NCBI RefSeq assembly: GCF_002243345.2
Contig: NZ_CP022655.2
Coordinates: 4,156,501-4,220,500 of the forward strand
Direction: 5' to 3'
Origin: Paenibacillus sp. RUD330
GTDB lineage: Bacteria; Bacillota; Bacilli; Paenibacillales; Paenibacillaceae
DNA: 64,000 bases
Shown: piece by piece, positions 17,082-25,585 of the stretch
Numbering within the stretch: position 1 is the first letter of the stretch
Layout of the letters: the number at the start of each line of letters is the position of its first letter
Notes under the pieces: generated by a model
The model's input: only the letters and a program-made list of their open reading frames with translations
Database searches by the model: none
Told to the model about the DNA's origin: nothing
Translations under genes and position numbers: made by a program

Positions 17082-17501
17082 TCAGCGGGGAACGTTGAGC
17101 TGCGCCTCGGCGTCGTCAAGCACCTGCTTGGCTTTCTCCACCCATTCCGGAGCGACGTCGGCATCGGGGTCGACGGGCGCCTGGAACTGGTCGAACAGCG
17201 CGCCTACCGTGCGCATCTTCGCTTCCGGATCGTTGCCTTCCCGGTACAGATGGCGAAGCACGTACGGAGTCGTCAGCTTGATGGAGGCGTCGTTGTCCTC
17301 CGTCTGGTCGTCCACGTTGCCGCGCAGCACGTCGAACGGCAAGCGCAGCCATACCTTGTTCTTTTCGTCCAGATTCAAGTCGAAGGACCCGTTGCCGTAA
17401 TCCCAGTTGCCTCCCAGCACGAAGCCCTGCTTATCCAGCACGCGCTTGATCTGTACGAAGTCATGCTCGGTCGATTCCAATGGGGATGCAATCTCAATCA
17501 T
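17082..17501 (-). CDS. YugN-like family protein
   Basis: The 139-residue soluble acidic protein matches the YugN-like family of Bacillales (start MIEIASPLESTEHDF, then GGNWDYGNGSFDLNLD and VWLRLPFDV). The biochemical role of the family is unknown. No signal peptide or membrane segment is present. The gene stands alone, with a terminator behind it and a 144-base spacer before liaR, the preceding gene on the same strand. Confidence 0.85.
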   Translation of the reverse strand: MIEIASPLESTEHDFVQIKRVLDKQGFVLGGNWDYGNGSFDLNLDEKNKVWLRLPFDVLRGNVDDQTEDNDASIKLTTPYVLRHLYREGNDPEAKMRTVGALFDQFQAPVDPDADVAPEWVEKAKQVLDDAEAQLNVPR

Positions 17502-17645
17502 GGATATCTCTCCTTGTCAGCTTCGATATGGTCAGCATTCCCTGCCGGATCGGGCGTTATGTGCCGGAGAGCTGACGGACGGCCATGTCTTCGTCCCCAA
17601 CCCTTCCGCATGCCAGGCTTCCGTTCGAATCCGGCCGCCGGCCGA

Positions 17646-18302
17646 TCAGGATTTGACCCATCCTTTGCGATGCGCATAGACCGCCAGCTGCGTCCGGTCA
17701 TCGACCTCGCATTTCATCAGCAGGTTGCTTACATGTGTCTTAACCGTTTTGATGCTGATATGAAGCTCTTCGGCGATTTCCTTGTTGGCCTGGCCTTCCG
17801 CGACCAGAAGCAGCACTTCCTTCTCCCGCTCCGTCAAGCCCTCGTCGACGATCTGCGCGGAGCGCTGGCGAAGCCCGCGGGTGAGCGCCTGCGAGACATC
17901 CGCCGTCATGACGGGCATGCCCCGCAGCGCGCCGCTGAGCGCGTAGATCAGCTCCTCGGAGCTGACCGTCTTGAGCACGTAGCTGACTGCTCCGGCCTCG
18001 ACGGCCGCGACGACCTTCTCATCCTCCAGGAAGCTGGTCAGGAGCACGACTTTTACGGACGGAAAATTCTCCGTGATGCGGCGCGTCGCCTCTACGCCGT
18101 CTATGCCCGGCATCATCAGGTCCATCAGGACGAGATGGGGAAGCTCCTCCATGCCGTCAAGCAGGCGCAGCGCTTCCTCGCCGCTGCCCGCTTCCGAGAC
18201 CACCTCGAATTTGGGCTCCAGCATCAAATAAGTCCTCAGTCCGGTACGGACCATGTCATGGTCGTCCACGATCATGATCCGGCAGCATTCGGTTCCCGTC
18301 AT
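17646..18302 (-). CDS. liaR: LiaR-like NarL/LuxR-family response regulator
   Basis: The 218-residue protein has a receiver domain (MIVDDHDMVRTGL, phospho-acceptor D61 in VLMDLMMPGIDG, lysine in YVLKTVSSEEL) and a C-terminal LuxR helix-turn-helix (LTEREKEVLLLVAEGQANKEIAEELHISIKTVKTH, described in part). It is the third gene of a liaF-liaS-liaR operon and overlaps the liaS stop by four bases (ATGA). LiaR/VraR-type regulators respond to lipid II-cycle antibiotics and membrane damage. The target genes are not in the window, apart from possible autoregulation. Confidence 0.93.
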   Translation of the reverse strand: MTGTECCRIMIVDDHDMVRTGLRTYLMLEPKFEVVSEAGSGEEALRLLDGMEELPHLVLMDLMMPGIDGVEATRRITENFPSVKVVLLTSFLEDEKVVAAVEAGAVSYVLKTVSSEELIYALSGALRGMPVMTADVSQALTRGLRQRSAQIVDEGLTEREKEVLLLVAEGQANKEIAEELHISIKTVKTHVSNLLMKCEVDDRTQLAVYAHRKGWVKS

Positions 18303-19336
18303 TGTTCTCCTCGCTCCTCTGTTCCGTATTTCGGCAGGGACACGCGGATCCGCGTGCCTCCTCCCGGCTTGCTGATGATGGCCGCATCTCCGCCCAGCTG
18401 CATCGCCCGCTCCTGCATCGTCGAGAGGCCGTAGGAGCCCGGACGGACCTGATCCGCCCGGAAGCCCTGGCCGTCGTCCTGCAGCACCAAGGTCAGGCTG
18501 CTCGGCGTATCCGACAACGAGAGCGTGACGCTGCCGGCCCCCGCATGCTTCACGACGTTGGCCATCGCTTCCTGCACGATCAGGAAGAGCTGATGCTCCT
18601 TGGCCTCGGAAACCTCTTCCTCGACCCTCCAGTCAAGGAAGCCCTGCAGGCCGTTCTGCCTGCAGTAATCCGGGAACCAGCGCGCCAGAGCATCCTCGAG
18701 CGAGCGGCCCTCCAGCTCCAGCGGCCGCAGCTGCGCGATAAAACCTCTCATCTGCTTCTGAGCATGAGAGGACATCGTGATGAGCTGTTTCATGACGTCG
18801 CCGGCCCGCTCGGGACTGATCTCGAGCAGCTTGGGCAGGGAAGAGGCCGACATATGAATGGCGAACAGCTGCTGGCTGACGGTATCATGCAGGTCCCGGG
18901 CCAGCCGCTTGCGCTCCTCCAGTACGGCTTCCTCATTGGATGCCGCCTGCTGCAGCACGCGGATCTCGTTCTGCCGCTGCATGACCTGGAGCTTCCTCTC
19001 CAGCGTTTCGGCCATCAGGTTGAACTCGCGGTAAGCTCCCGCCAGCGAGTACCCTTCCCCCTCCGGCAGACGAGCCGCCAGATTGCCGCTCGCAGCCTGC
19101 TTGAGCGCCAGATGCACGGCGTCGATGCGGTTCTGCTGTCGCTTGCCGATCCAATATCCGAGGCCGACGCTGACAATCAGGCACAGAAGCGTGCCCGTCA
19201 GCCACAGCTGGCCGGAAGACGCTTCGTGCATCCATCCTTGCTTGATCCAGTACATGACACACCATGGCACGACCGTGCTGAGCACGAAGAACGATATCAG
19301 CTCCAGCCTGCCGCTTCTAAGCAGCTTTACGACCAC
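18299..19336 (-). CDS. liaS: LiaS-like sensor histidine kinase
   Basis: The 345-residue kinase has two transmembrane helices (about residues 11-30 and 45-64) separated by a very short outer loop, so it is an intramembrane-sensing kinase. A HAMP-like linker leads to a HisKA_3 domain with H150 (RLARDLHDTVSQQLFAIHM) and a HATPase domain (EAMANVVKHA, LQDDGQGF, GSYGLSTMQERA). It starts with GTG nine bases after liaF. LiaS kinases are held inactive by LiaF until envelope stress occurs. Confidence 0.93.
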   Translation of the reverse strand: MVVKLLRSGRLELISFFVLSTVVPWCVMYWIKQGWMHEASSGQLWLTGTLLCLIVSVGLGYWIGKRQQNRIDAVHLALKQAASGNLAARLPEGEGYSLAGAYREFNLMAETLERKLQVMQRQNEIRVLQQAASNEEAVLEERKRLARDLHDTVSQQLFAIHMSASSLPKLLEISPERAGDVMKQLITMSSHAQKQMRGFIAQLRPLELEGRSLEDALARWFPDYCRQNGLQGFLDWRVEEEVSEAKEHQLFLIVQEAMANVVKHAGAGSVTLSLSDTPSSLTLVLQDDGQGFRADQVRPGSYGLSTMQERAMQLGGDAAIISKPGGGTRIRVSLPKYGTEERGEQ

Positions 19337-19345
19337 GTCCCGACC

Positions 19346-20458
19346 TCACCCTACCTTCGTCACCCGGACATCTCCGATAAATGTGCTGCACACCAGCTTG
19401 ATCTTTCGTTCCGATTCGCGGAAGCTCGGACTCTGCGTATCCGAATGCTGGAACATCCCGCCTTCCTTGCGTCCAAGCACCTTGGAATCGCCGATGAAGG
19501 CGCTGGATACGACCTGGATGCCGACATCCGAGTCGGCGGGAAGGAATACTTTCACATCTCCGATAAAAGAGCTGATCGTAATTTTCGTCTCTCCCGCCGG
19601 AATGTTCGCGCGGGTCAGATCCAGCACGGTATCTCCGATGAAATGGGAGATGTTGAGCGGAACGAGATCCCAGTAATCATGGCCGAGATGGATATCCCCG
19701 ATGAAGTTGGAGCGGGTCTGAGCGTTCGGATCCGTGTTCCACCATTCCGTGCGGCCATGATGATGGCTGCCGCGGCCATGGCCGTGATGGCGGTGGCGGC
19801 GATGCGCATCCCGGTATTCGCGCCTGGCTTGCTTGAATTCATGCTTGGCCCGCTTCCAGTCCATCGGCCGGTCCGGCTCCGGAGACCAGCCGGCCCCCCG
19901 CTCCTCGTATCCGCCTGCGGCATTGCCGGCCGGACCCTGGCCGCCATATGGCGGCTGTCCGTCCTTCCCGGGCCTTCCGCCCTCTCCCGGCCGTCCGGGT
20001 CCCGCATCCGGATGCAGCGGGTCGGGATGCAGCGGAGGAGCCGGGGGAACGGGACCTTGATAGGAAGTGTACGAGGTCCATTCGCCGTCGTCTTCCGGTT
20101 CTTCATGACGCTGCCGGCGGCCGCCGCGCGAGAACACCATCCGCAGTCCGAACACAATGGCGACTACAGGGAGCAGGAACTGCGCCGCGTCGCCGAACGA
20201 CCAGTACGAAAATCCCATGTTGCGCCCCAGCATCACGAGTCCGAACAGCACCATCGCCGCGCCGGCCCAGAGCGATCCTCCCGAGAACAGCGTGGACAAC
20301 CCCATCAAGAGCGGAACAAGCGGCCAATACCGGCTGATGAACCCTCCGATGTCAAGATGCTGGAAGCCGAGCATCCCCATCTGGTGGAGGATGAACAGGC
20401 CGCCGACTGCCGCTATGGCCAGTCCTCCGAGGACCCGGCATATATGGGTTTGTTTCAT
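19346..20458 (-). CDS. liaF: LiaF-like envelope-stress sensor inhibitor with a His-rich linker
   Basis: The 370-residue protein has an N-terminal four-helix membrane region (about residues 8-115), a long Pro/Gly-rich and charged linker, and a C-terminal LiaF-like beta-repeat domain in which SNFIGDIHLG, SHFIGDTVLD, SSFIGDVKVF, SAFIGDSKVL and STFIGDVRVT repeat. LiaF inhibits LiaS. The linker contains a strongly basic, histidine-rich stretch (HRRHRHHGHGRGSHHHG) not typical of Bacillus LiaF. The start at 20458 (MKQTHICRVLGG) is preceded by AAGGAGATG; a longer reading frame upstream lacks homology. It is the first gene of the operon. Confidence 0.92.
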   Translation of the reverse strand: MKQTHICRVLGGLAIAAVGGLFILHQMGMLGFQHLDIGGFISRYWPLVPLLMGLSTLFSGGSLWAGAAMVLFGLVMLGRNMGFSYWSFGDAAQFLLPVVAIVFGLRMVFSRGGRRQRHEEPEDDGEWTSYTSYQGPVPPAPPLHPDPLHPDAGPGRPGEGGRPGKDGQPPYGGQGPAGNAAGGYEERGAGWSPEPDRPMDWKRAKHEFKQARREYRDAHRRHRHHGHGRGSHHHGRTEWWNTDPNAQTRSNFIGDIHLGHDYWDLVPLNISHFIGDTVLDLTRANIPAGETKITISSFIGDVKVFLPADSDVGIQVVSSAFIGDSKVLGRKEGGMFQHSDTQSPSFRESERKIKLVCSTFIGDVRVTKVG

Positions 20459-20593
20459 GCTATCGACATCTCCTTGCCGTTTGTCATCTGCTTTCGTGTC
20501 CTCATTATACCGTGCCGCCCGACATGCAGGTAGAGTCTGCCGGTTGATTCCCTTCTCCGTCTGCAGGCGGAGGCAAGCACTAAATATAGGAAA

Positions 20594-20624
20594 CAAAAAA
20601 AAGCCTCTGCCGCGAGTGGCAGAG
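20594..20624 (-). terminator. Minus-strand terminator upstream of liaF without an assigned gene
   Basis: On the minus strand CTCTGCC pairs with GGCAGAG around a 6-base loop, followed by CTTTTTTTTG. No gene on that strand precedes it, because the Lrp gene is divergent. It may be a leader attenuator of the liaFSR operon or the end of a short RNA. Confidence 0.65.
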
Positions 20625-20885
20625 ACAGGAAGGCGCAAGCGGGAAACAATGCGGCCTTCTTAATGCTCCAAATCTAACATATAGATAACATTACATTCAT
20701 TCCTGCATGGCTACAATGTGGCTCCTTCGCTTTCACATCCGCGGAATGGCAGCGATTTAATTACGTAAAGCGTCAAATCGGTGGGGCAAGCTTGCTGTTC
20801 GAAATCAAAAAATGACTATTCAATGCCGAATGATTATGTTATGTTTATTAACACGAGATCAAGGTTGCGAAAGGAGTCCGCTTCA
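20625..20885. other. Intergenic region between liaF and the Lrp-type gene
   Basis: This region must hold the divergent promoters of liaFSR and the Lrp/AsnC-type gene. It is AT-rich around 20670-20700 and 20800-20865. A seven-codon ORF (MLDLEH then stop, minus strand from 20680) exists but has no ribosome site. I see no convincing LiaR box or gene. Confidence 0.5.
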
Positions 20886-21344
20886 ATGAAACTCCCCCAT
20901 TTGGACGATATCGATCAACAGATTGTGCAGCTGCTCCTAGAGAACGGAAGGATGCCTTACGCCAAGATCGGGGAAACGCTGAGCCTCTCGCGCGTCGCCA
21001 TCCAGAAGCGGGTCGAATCCCTGCTGGAGAGCGGCGTGCTTGAGCATTTCACGGTCCGGGTCAACGTGGCCAAGCTCGGCCGTACGGTATCCGCCTTCTT
21101 CGAGGTCCAGGTCGAGCCGCGCTGCGTCGACACCGTCGGGCAGCAGCTGTCGGAGGAGATGCAGGTCGTCAACATCTATCAGATGACCGGCTCCAGCACG
21201 CTGCATGTCCACGCCCTGCTGCGGGACGAGAACGAGCTCGAGAAGTTTTTGTACGACAAGCTTTACGTGCTGGAAGGGGTCGTCAATGTGCAGACCCAGC
21301 TTATGATCCGCAAATTCAAATCCGCCAGCGGCCTTGACGTTTAA
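20886..21344 (+). CDS. Lrp/AsnC-family transcriptional regulator
   Basis: The 152-residue protein has an N-terminal helix-turn-helix (LDDIDQQIVQLLLENGRMPYA then IGETLSLSRVAIQKRVESLLESGV) and a C-terminal RAM/ACT-like domain (EVQVEPRCVDTVGQQLSEE...YQMTGSSTLHVHALLRDENELEKFL). Such proteins form octamers and usually sense amino acids. ATG follows AAAGGAG at a normal distance. The gene is monocistronic and convergent with the 3D-domain gene only 17 bases away. Neither its ligand nor its targets can be deduced from the window. Confidence 0.92.
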   Translation: MKLPHLDDIDQQIVQLLLENGRMPYAKIGETLSLSRVAIQKRVESLLESGVLEHFTVRVNVAKLGRTVSAFFEVQVEPRCVDTVGQQLSEEMQVVNIYQMTGSSTLHVHALLRDENELEKFLYDKLYVLEGVVNVQTQLMIRKFKSASGLDV

Positions 21345-21361
21345 GGCCGGCCGGCGTTTTT

Positions 21362-22084
21362 TTATAGCTTGATTTTCTTCGGCTCCTGCACGCCGCCGGC
21401 TTTCACCGTTTCGTTCAGCCGGTTCAGCATGCGCTGGTCCAGCTTGCCGGAGCCGTATCGGATCACCTGCACCGTAACCTGTTTCTTTCCCCACTCCTTG
21501 TAGACCTGGCGGGTCGTGTCGAAGTAAAGGTCGATCCGCTTCCCCTTGATCTTGGAGCCCGTGTCCGCCACGACACCATACCCGTATCCGGGTATGAAGA
21601 GCAGCGTCCCTATCGGAAGCACCTTCGTATCCGCGGCGATCGTCGACACCTGCCCCCGCATGACCTTGACGCCTGAACGGGTAATGCCGTACAGCGGATG
21701 TCCGGGCCTCTTGCCGGTCGATTCGATTCCGGCCGTATACCCTGTCGCCAGCACCGAGATGCTCTTCACCGGCGCCAGCCCGTCCTGCTGCGGCTGCTCC
21801 GGCGCGGACGAGGCCGCATCCGTAATTCCAGGCGGCGCCGACCGTTGTGCGACAGCGGGCTGCGGCGGCGCCGGCTTGTCCGCCGCTTTCGGATCGGAAC
21901 GACGCACGCCGGTACGCTTTGGAACGGTTTCAGCATTTTTTTTCTGCTCCAGCTTGCGAGGCGCGGCCTCGGACTCCGAATCGGCTATGACCGTCACGCG
22001 GCCCGAGTCGAGGACGAGGGCGACGATCGCGGCGGCAACGAGAAGATGGATGGATTTTCGGTACAACAAAAAGCCTGTGGGCAT
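21362..22084 (-). CDS. Secreted or membrane-anchored 3D-domain protein (YuiC-like)
   Basis: The 240-residue protein has an N-terminal hydrophobic segment (about residues 5-25), a Pro/Ala/Lys-rich linker (about 40-100) and a C-terminal 3D domain (double-psi beta-barrel). Conserved aspartates are seen in [23 protein letters not shown] and RIDLYFDT. Relatives such as YuiC and the C-termini of Rpf-like proteins are lytic transglycosylases acting on peptidoglycan. The start codon lies inside the 3' arm of a predicted hairpin whose loop holds the AAAGGGGAG ribosome site. The gene follows thrS by 77 bases on the same strand. Confidence 0.87.
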   Translation of the reverse strand: MPTGFLLYRKSIHLLVAAAIVALVLDSGRVTVIADSESEAAPRKLEQKKNAETVPKRTGVRRSDPKAADKPAPPQPAVAQRSAPPGITDAASSAPEQPQQDGLAPVKSISVLATGYTAGIESTGKRPGHPLYGITRSGVKVMRGQVSTIAADTKVLPIGTLLFIPGYGYGVVADTGSKIKGKRIDLYFDTTRQVYKEWGKKQVTVQVIRYGSGKLDQRMLNRLNETVKAGGVQEPKKIKL

Positions 22085-22130
22085 GTCAGTAATCTCCCCT
22101 TTAAACGGAGGTTACCCACTGCCCGCAGGC
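22073..22130 (-). promoter_or_regulatory. Hairpin covering the start codon of the 3D-domain gene
   Basis: On the minus strand GCCTGCGGGCA (22130-22120) pairs with TGCCCACAGGC (22083-22073) except for one C-A mismatch, and CTTTTTG follows. The ATG and second to fourth codons are in the 3' arm. It may serve as the thrS terminator, a translation switch, or both. Confidence 0.5.
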
Positions 22131-22161
22131 CTTATTCAGTTTTTGTCGAAAATCGCTTCAA

Positions 22162-24105
22162 TTAAACGGTTTTTTGGGCGATTTCCTCTGCAAGCTCCGC
22201 TGCAAGCTCGGTTACCGGCTTCGCCCCGATGTCCCCTTCTCCGCGCTTGCGCACCGAGACCGTGCCGGCTCCGGCTTCGTTCTCGCCGACGATCAGCATG
22301 TAAGGAATCTTCTCCAGCTGGGCTTCGCGGATCTTGTAGCCGAGCTTCTCGTTGCGCAGGTCGCTCTCGGCGCGGATGCCTGCCGCAAGCAGCTGCTCCT
22401 CGACTTGGCGGGCGTAACCTTCGTACACCTGGGATACCGGAATGACGCGCGCTTGCTGTGGGCTCAGCCAGAGCGGCAGGGCGCCGGCGAAGTTCTCCAG
22501 CAGGAATGCGGTCATGCGCTCCATCGTGCTGATGATGCCGCGGTGGATGACGACCGGACGATGCTTCTTGCCGTCCTCGCCGACATACTCGAGCTCAAAG
22601 CGTTCCGGAAGCAGGAAGTCCAGCTGAGCGGTAGAGAGCGTCTCTTCCTTGCCGAGAGCCGTCTTGATCTGCACGTCGAGCTTGGGACCGTAGAAGGCCG
22701 CCTCTCCCTCCGCCTCGAAGAACGGCAGGCCGAGCTCCTCGACGACTTCGCGCAGCATGCGCTGCGACATTTCCCACATCTCGTCGTTCTGGAAGTACTT
22801 CTCCGTATCCTGCGGATCCCGGTAGCTGAGACGGAACCGGTATTCCTTGATGCCGAAGTCCTCGTAAACCTTGCGGATCAGGTTGACGACACGCGCGAAT
22901 TCTTCCTTGATCTGATCGGGACGGCAGAAGATATGCGCGTCGTTCAGAGTCATGGCCCGGACGCGATGCAATCCGGTCAAGGCGCCGGACATTTCGTAGC
23001 GGTGCATCGTGCCGAGCTCCGCCACGCGGATCGGCAGGTCGCGGTAGCTGCGCATGTCGCTCTTGAACACCATCATGTGGTGGGGACAGTTCATCGGACG
23101 CAGCACGAGCTCCTCGTTGTCCATGACCATCTTGGGGAACATGTCCTCGCTGTAGTGCTCCCAGTGCCCGCTCGTCTTGTACAGCTCGACATTGGCCAAC
23201 ACCGGCGTGTAGACATGCTGGTAGCCGAGCTTCTCTTCCAGGTCGACGATATAGCGCTCCAGCGTGCGGCGGACGCGTGCGCCGTTGGGCAGCCAGATCG
23301 GCAAGCCTTGTCCCACTTCCTTGGAGAACGTGAACATCTTCAGCTCGCGGCCGAGCTTGCGGTGGTCGCGCTTCTTGGCTTCTTCGAGCAGATGGAGATG
23401 CTCGTCCAGCTGCGCCTTCTTCGGAAATGCGGTACCGTAGATCCGCTGCAGCATCTTGTTCTTGGAATCGCCGCGCCAGTAGGCTCCGGCAACGCTCAGC
23501 AGCTTGAACGCCTTGATCTTGCCCGTGGACGGCAGATGCGGCCCCCGGCACAGATCGAAAAACTCGCCCTGGTCGTAGATGGTGATGACCGAGCCCTCCG
23601 GAAGGTCGCGGATCAGCTCCAGCTTGAGCGGGTCTTCCATCTTCTCGAATGTCGCCAGAGCCTCTTCGCGGCTGACCTCGCGGCGGCGGATCGGAATATC
23701 TTCCTTGATGATCCGCTCCATCTCCTTCTCGATCTTTTCCAGATCCTCAGGGGTGATGGACTGCTCCAGATCGATATCGTAATAGAAGCCGTCCTCAATG
23801 ACCGGACCGATGCCCAGCTTGACCGTCTTCTCTCCATAGATGCGCTTGATCGCTTGAGCCATCAGATGGGCCGTGCTGTGACGGTATACCTCCAGTCCGT
23901 CCGCCGAGTCGAGCGTGACGATTTCGACCAGCGATCCGTCCTTGATCTCCGTGTTCAAATCCACGACTTTTCCGTCCAGCTTGCCCGCCACCGCGTTTTT
24001 CCGCAGTCCGGAGCTGATGGATCCCGCTACGTCCTCGATCGTCGCTCCCGGCTCGTAAGCACGGACCGCGCCGTCGGGAAGCTTGATTTCGATTGCCATT
24101 GTCAT
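22162..24105 (-). CDS. thrS: Threonyl-tRNA synthetase
   Basis: The 647-residue class II synthetase charges tRNA-Thr. Domains in order: TGS (residues 1-65), the editing/SAD domain ([16 protein letters not shown]... with the downstream [12 protein letters not shown]), the catalytic core with zinc ligand C in [13 protein letters not shown], motif 2 around [20 protein letters not shown], the zinc histidine in [14 protein letters not shown], and the C-terminal anticodon-binding domain. AGGAGG precedes the first ATG by four bases; an ATG two codons later has a more usual spacing and may be the true start. Transcription is governed by a T-box leader upstream. Confidence 0.97.
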   Translation of the reverse strand: MTMAIEIKLPDGAVRAYEPGATIEDVAGSISSGLRKNAVAGKLDGKVVDLNTEIKDGSLVEIVTLDSADGLEVYRHSTAHLMAQAIKRIYGEKTVKLGIGPVIEDGFYYDIDLEQSITPEDLEKIEKEMERIIKEDIPIRRREVSREEALATFEKMEDPLKLELIRDLPEGSVITIYDQGEFFDLCRGPHLPSTGKIKAFKLLSVAGAYWRGDSKNKMLQRIYGTAFPKKAQLDEHLHLLEEAKKRDHRKLGRELKMFTFSKEVGQGLPIWLPNGARVRRTLERYIVDLEEKLGYQHVYTPVLANVELYKTSGHWEHYSEDMFPKMVMDNEELVLRPMNCPHHMMVFKSDMRSYRDLPIRVAELGTMHRYEMSGALTGLHRVRAMTLNDAHIFCRPDQIKEEFARVVNLIRKVYEDFGIKEYRFRLSYRDPQDTEKYFQNDEMWEMSQRMLREVVEELGLPFFEAEGEAAFYGPKLDVQIKTALGKEETLSTAQLDFLLPERFELEYVGEDGKKHRPVVIHRGIISTMERMTAFLLENFAGALPLWLSPQQARVIPVSQVYEGYARQVEEQLLAAGIRAESDLRNEKLGYKIREAQLEKIPYMLIVGENEAGAGTVSVRKRGEGDIGAKPVTELAAELAEEIAQKTV

Positions 24106-24141
24106 GACGCCTCCTGATTTATAAATAGGATCCTAAGGACG

Positions 24142-24398
24142 CAAAAAAGCACTGCGTCCCGCAAAGGGACGAGTGCTGTACGTTCAGACCCGTGGTTCCA
24201 CCCTAATTCAACGCCGAGGCGTTCTCTGGGATCCGGTAACGGGGATTAGGCCGGCATCATTTACTTACCGGACAGGTCCGGGTTCCATCATGCAGCTTCG
24301 AAGGGGTACGGCCGCTTGCGCCTGCGTTAGGAATTTTCAGCCGGGATTCCTATCTCTGGGACGCGCGTCAAACGCCGCATGTCTTCATCAATGCTTTG
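24142..24398 (-). ncRNA. T-box leader of thrS
   Basis: On the minus strand the leader contains the near-invariant T-box sequence AGGGTGGAACCACG (complement of 24191-24204), an AGAGA motif in the early stem I region and a strong terminator (AGCACT...AGTGCT then TTTTTT, 24142-24178). Uncharged tRNA-Thr should pair with the T-box and favour the antiterminator, switching thrS on. The exact threonine specifier codon was not assigned with confidence; ACC triplets occur near 24280. Confidence 0.93.
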
Positions 24399-24403
24399 AC
24401 CAC

Positions 24404-24433
24404 ATTATATAGAAGCGGAACGTTTCCCGTCAA
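24404..24433 (-). promoter_or_regulatory. thrS promoter
   Basis: TTGACG (complement of 24428-24433) and TATAAT (complement of 24404-24409) are separated by 18 bases, just before the T-box leader. The -35 box overlaps the stop codon of the ytxC-like gene. Confidence 0.8.
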
Positions 24434-25371
24434 GGCTCTCCGGCGCCCGAAGCCTGGGAGGCACCCCCGATTCCGCATTCGCGGCAGCCTGGACATACTT
24501 CGGCGCGCTGCTCGAAAATAGCCTGGATCGTACGGATGACCTGGTGGTCCGGAGTCGGGGTATGGATCCGGATCGAGGCCGGCGCCGCCGTAATCAGGCT
24601 GCTCAGGACCATATCCTCCACATTGAGCTCGGCATCCACCAGCTCGGCGATGGCGCGGTCCTCGGAGCGGGTGTCCAGCGGAAGGAAATCCGCGTCCAGA
24701 AGCTGGATCTCCTGGCCGTCGTCCTGGACGACATGGACCAGCCTGCGGCGGCTCGGCTGCACCGCCACGAAATATTTGAGCAGGGAAATGAATTCCTGGT
24801 ACTGCTTATCCATGACGTATTCCTCGACCGCATACTCCGCCGCTTCGCGCAGCTCCTGCCAATAGCCCTGCAGCCTGAACGTCACGAATCCCTGGAGGTT
24901 GAGGCGCGTATTCTCCGCGAGGAAGCTTTCCAGCTCGGCGGCCACTCTGGCCTCCCGCTGCCCACGGCTGCTCGCCTCTCCTCCCGCGAGCGGATGCGGC
25001 TCCTCGATCTGCCACTGCTCGCCGGACAGGACCAGCCTGCAGCACTGCTCTATCGTAGCGATCTCTTCGTCGCCGGTATAATGAAATTGCTTGCGGATGA
25101 TCGTGCGGATGAGCACAGGCTCGCAACGCTCGACGATGTAGCCCGACAGCCTGGCTGCAGCCTGCGCATAGACAAGCCCTCCGTGCTCGGAGAGAGAGAA
25201 TCCGGGAAGCCGGGCCGTGCAGATCAGGCTGCGGCCGGACGCTCCCGGCGACCAGTCCCATAATCGCTCCGCACCTTCCGCCAAGCCGGAGCCTGCCCCG
25301 TTCAGCTCGCGGCACAAGGCCTCGCCGCGGTCTTCTTCCTCCGCGATGAGATCCACAACAAGCAGCTCCAT
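24430..25371 (-). CDS. ytxC: YtxC-like sporulation protein
   Basis: The 313-residue soluble protein matches the YtxC-like family: LQGFVTFRLQGYWQELREA and EEYVMDKQYQEFISLLKYFV are the conserved central stretch, followed by VHVV and a C-terminal QVIRTIQAIFEQRAEVCPGC. In Bacillus ytxC is also next to thrS. The gene is conserved in spore formers, but its biochemical role is unknown. The C-terminal CPGCREC cysteines could bind metal. It is divergent from the diguanylate cyclase gene. Confidence 0.85.
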   Translation of the reverse strand: MELLVVDLIAEEEDRGEALCRELNGAGSGLAEGAERLWDWSPGASGRSLICTARLPGFSLSEHGGLVYAQAAARLSGYIVERCEPVLIRTIIRKQFHYTGDEEIATIEQCCRLVLSGEQWQIEEPHPLAGGEASSRGQREARVAAELESFLAENTRLNLQGFVTFRLQGYWQELREAAEYAVEEYVMDKQYQEFISLLKYFVAVQPSRRRLVHVVQDDGQEIQLLDADFLPLDTRSEDRAIAELVDAELNVEDMVLSSLITAAPASIRIHTPTPDHQVIRTIQAIFEQRAEVCPGCRECGIGGASQASGAGEP

Positions 25372-25585
25372 GCGCGCTCAACTCCTTTCCTTCCCTTTAG
25401 TATATGCCCGGCATGGTCGGATATTCGGCGGGGAGGAGCGCATGAGCCCTGGAATAAGCATTTTCCGGAGGAGGAAAAAGGTGGTTCTGCGGACATTTTC
25501 TATTCATAATGAGGATTGGATTGGCGATCTTTTCATGGTATATTGATTAACGTGTAACCAAGCTTGCATGCTGGAGTGACTCTAT

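Noticed and set aside
20678-20680. Leader peptide MLDLEH before liaF
   Set aside because: No ribosome site and only six residues; no evidence of translation.
22174-24117. Very long open frame on the plus strand opposite thrS
   Set aside because: It is an antisense shadow created by high GC content and codon bias; it has no ribosome site or family motif, and thrS is unmistakable. The same applies to long opposite frames over glnA, aroF, the YkcB-like gene, sdhA and uvrC.
24430-24433. Truncation of the ytxC-like gene by the thrS promoter
   Set aside because: The overlap of four bases with the -35 box is compatible with an intact stop codon; the protein has full length.
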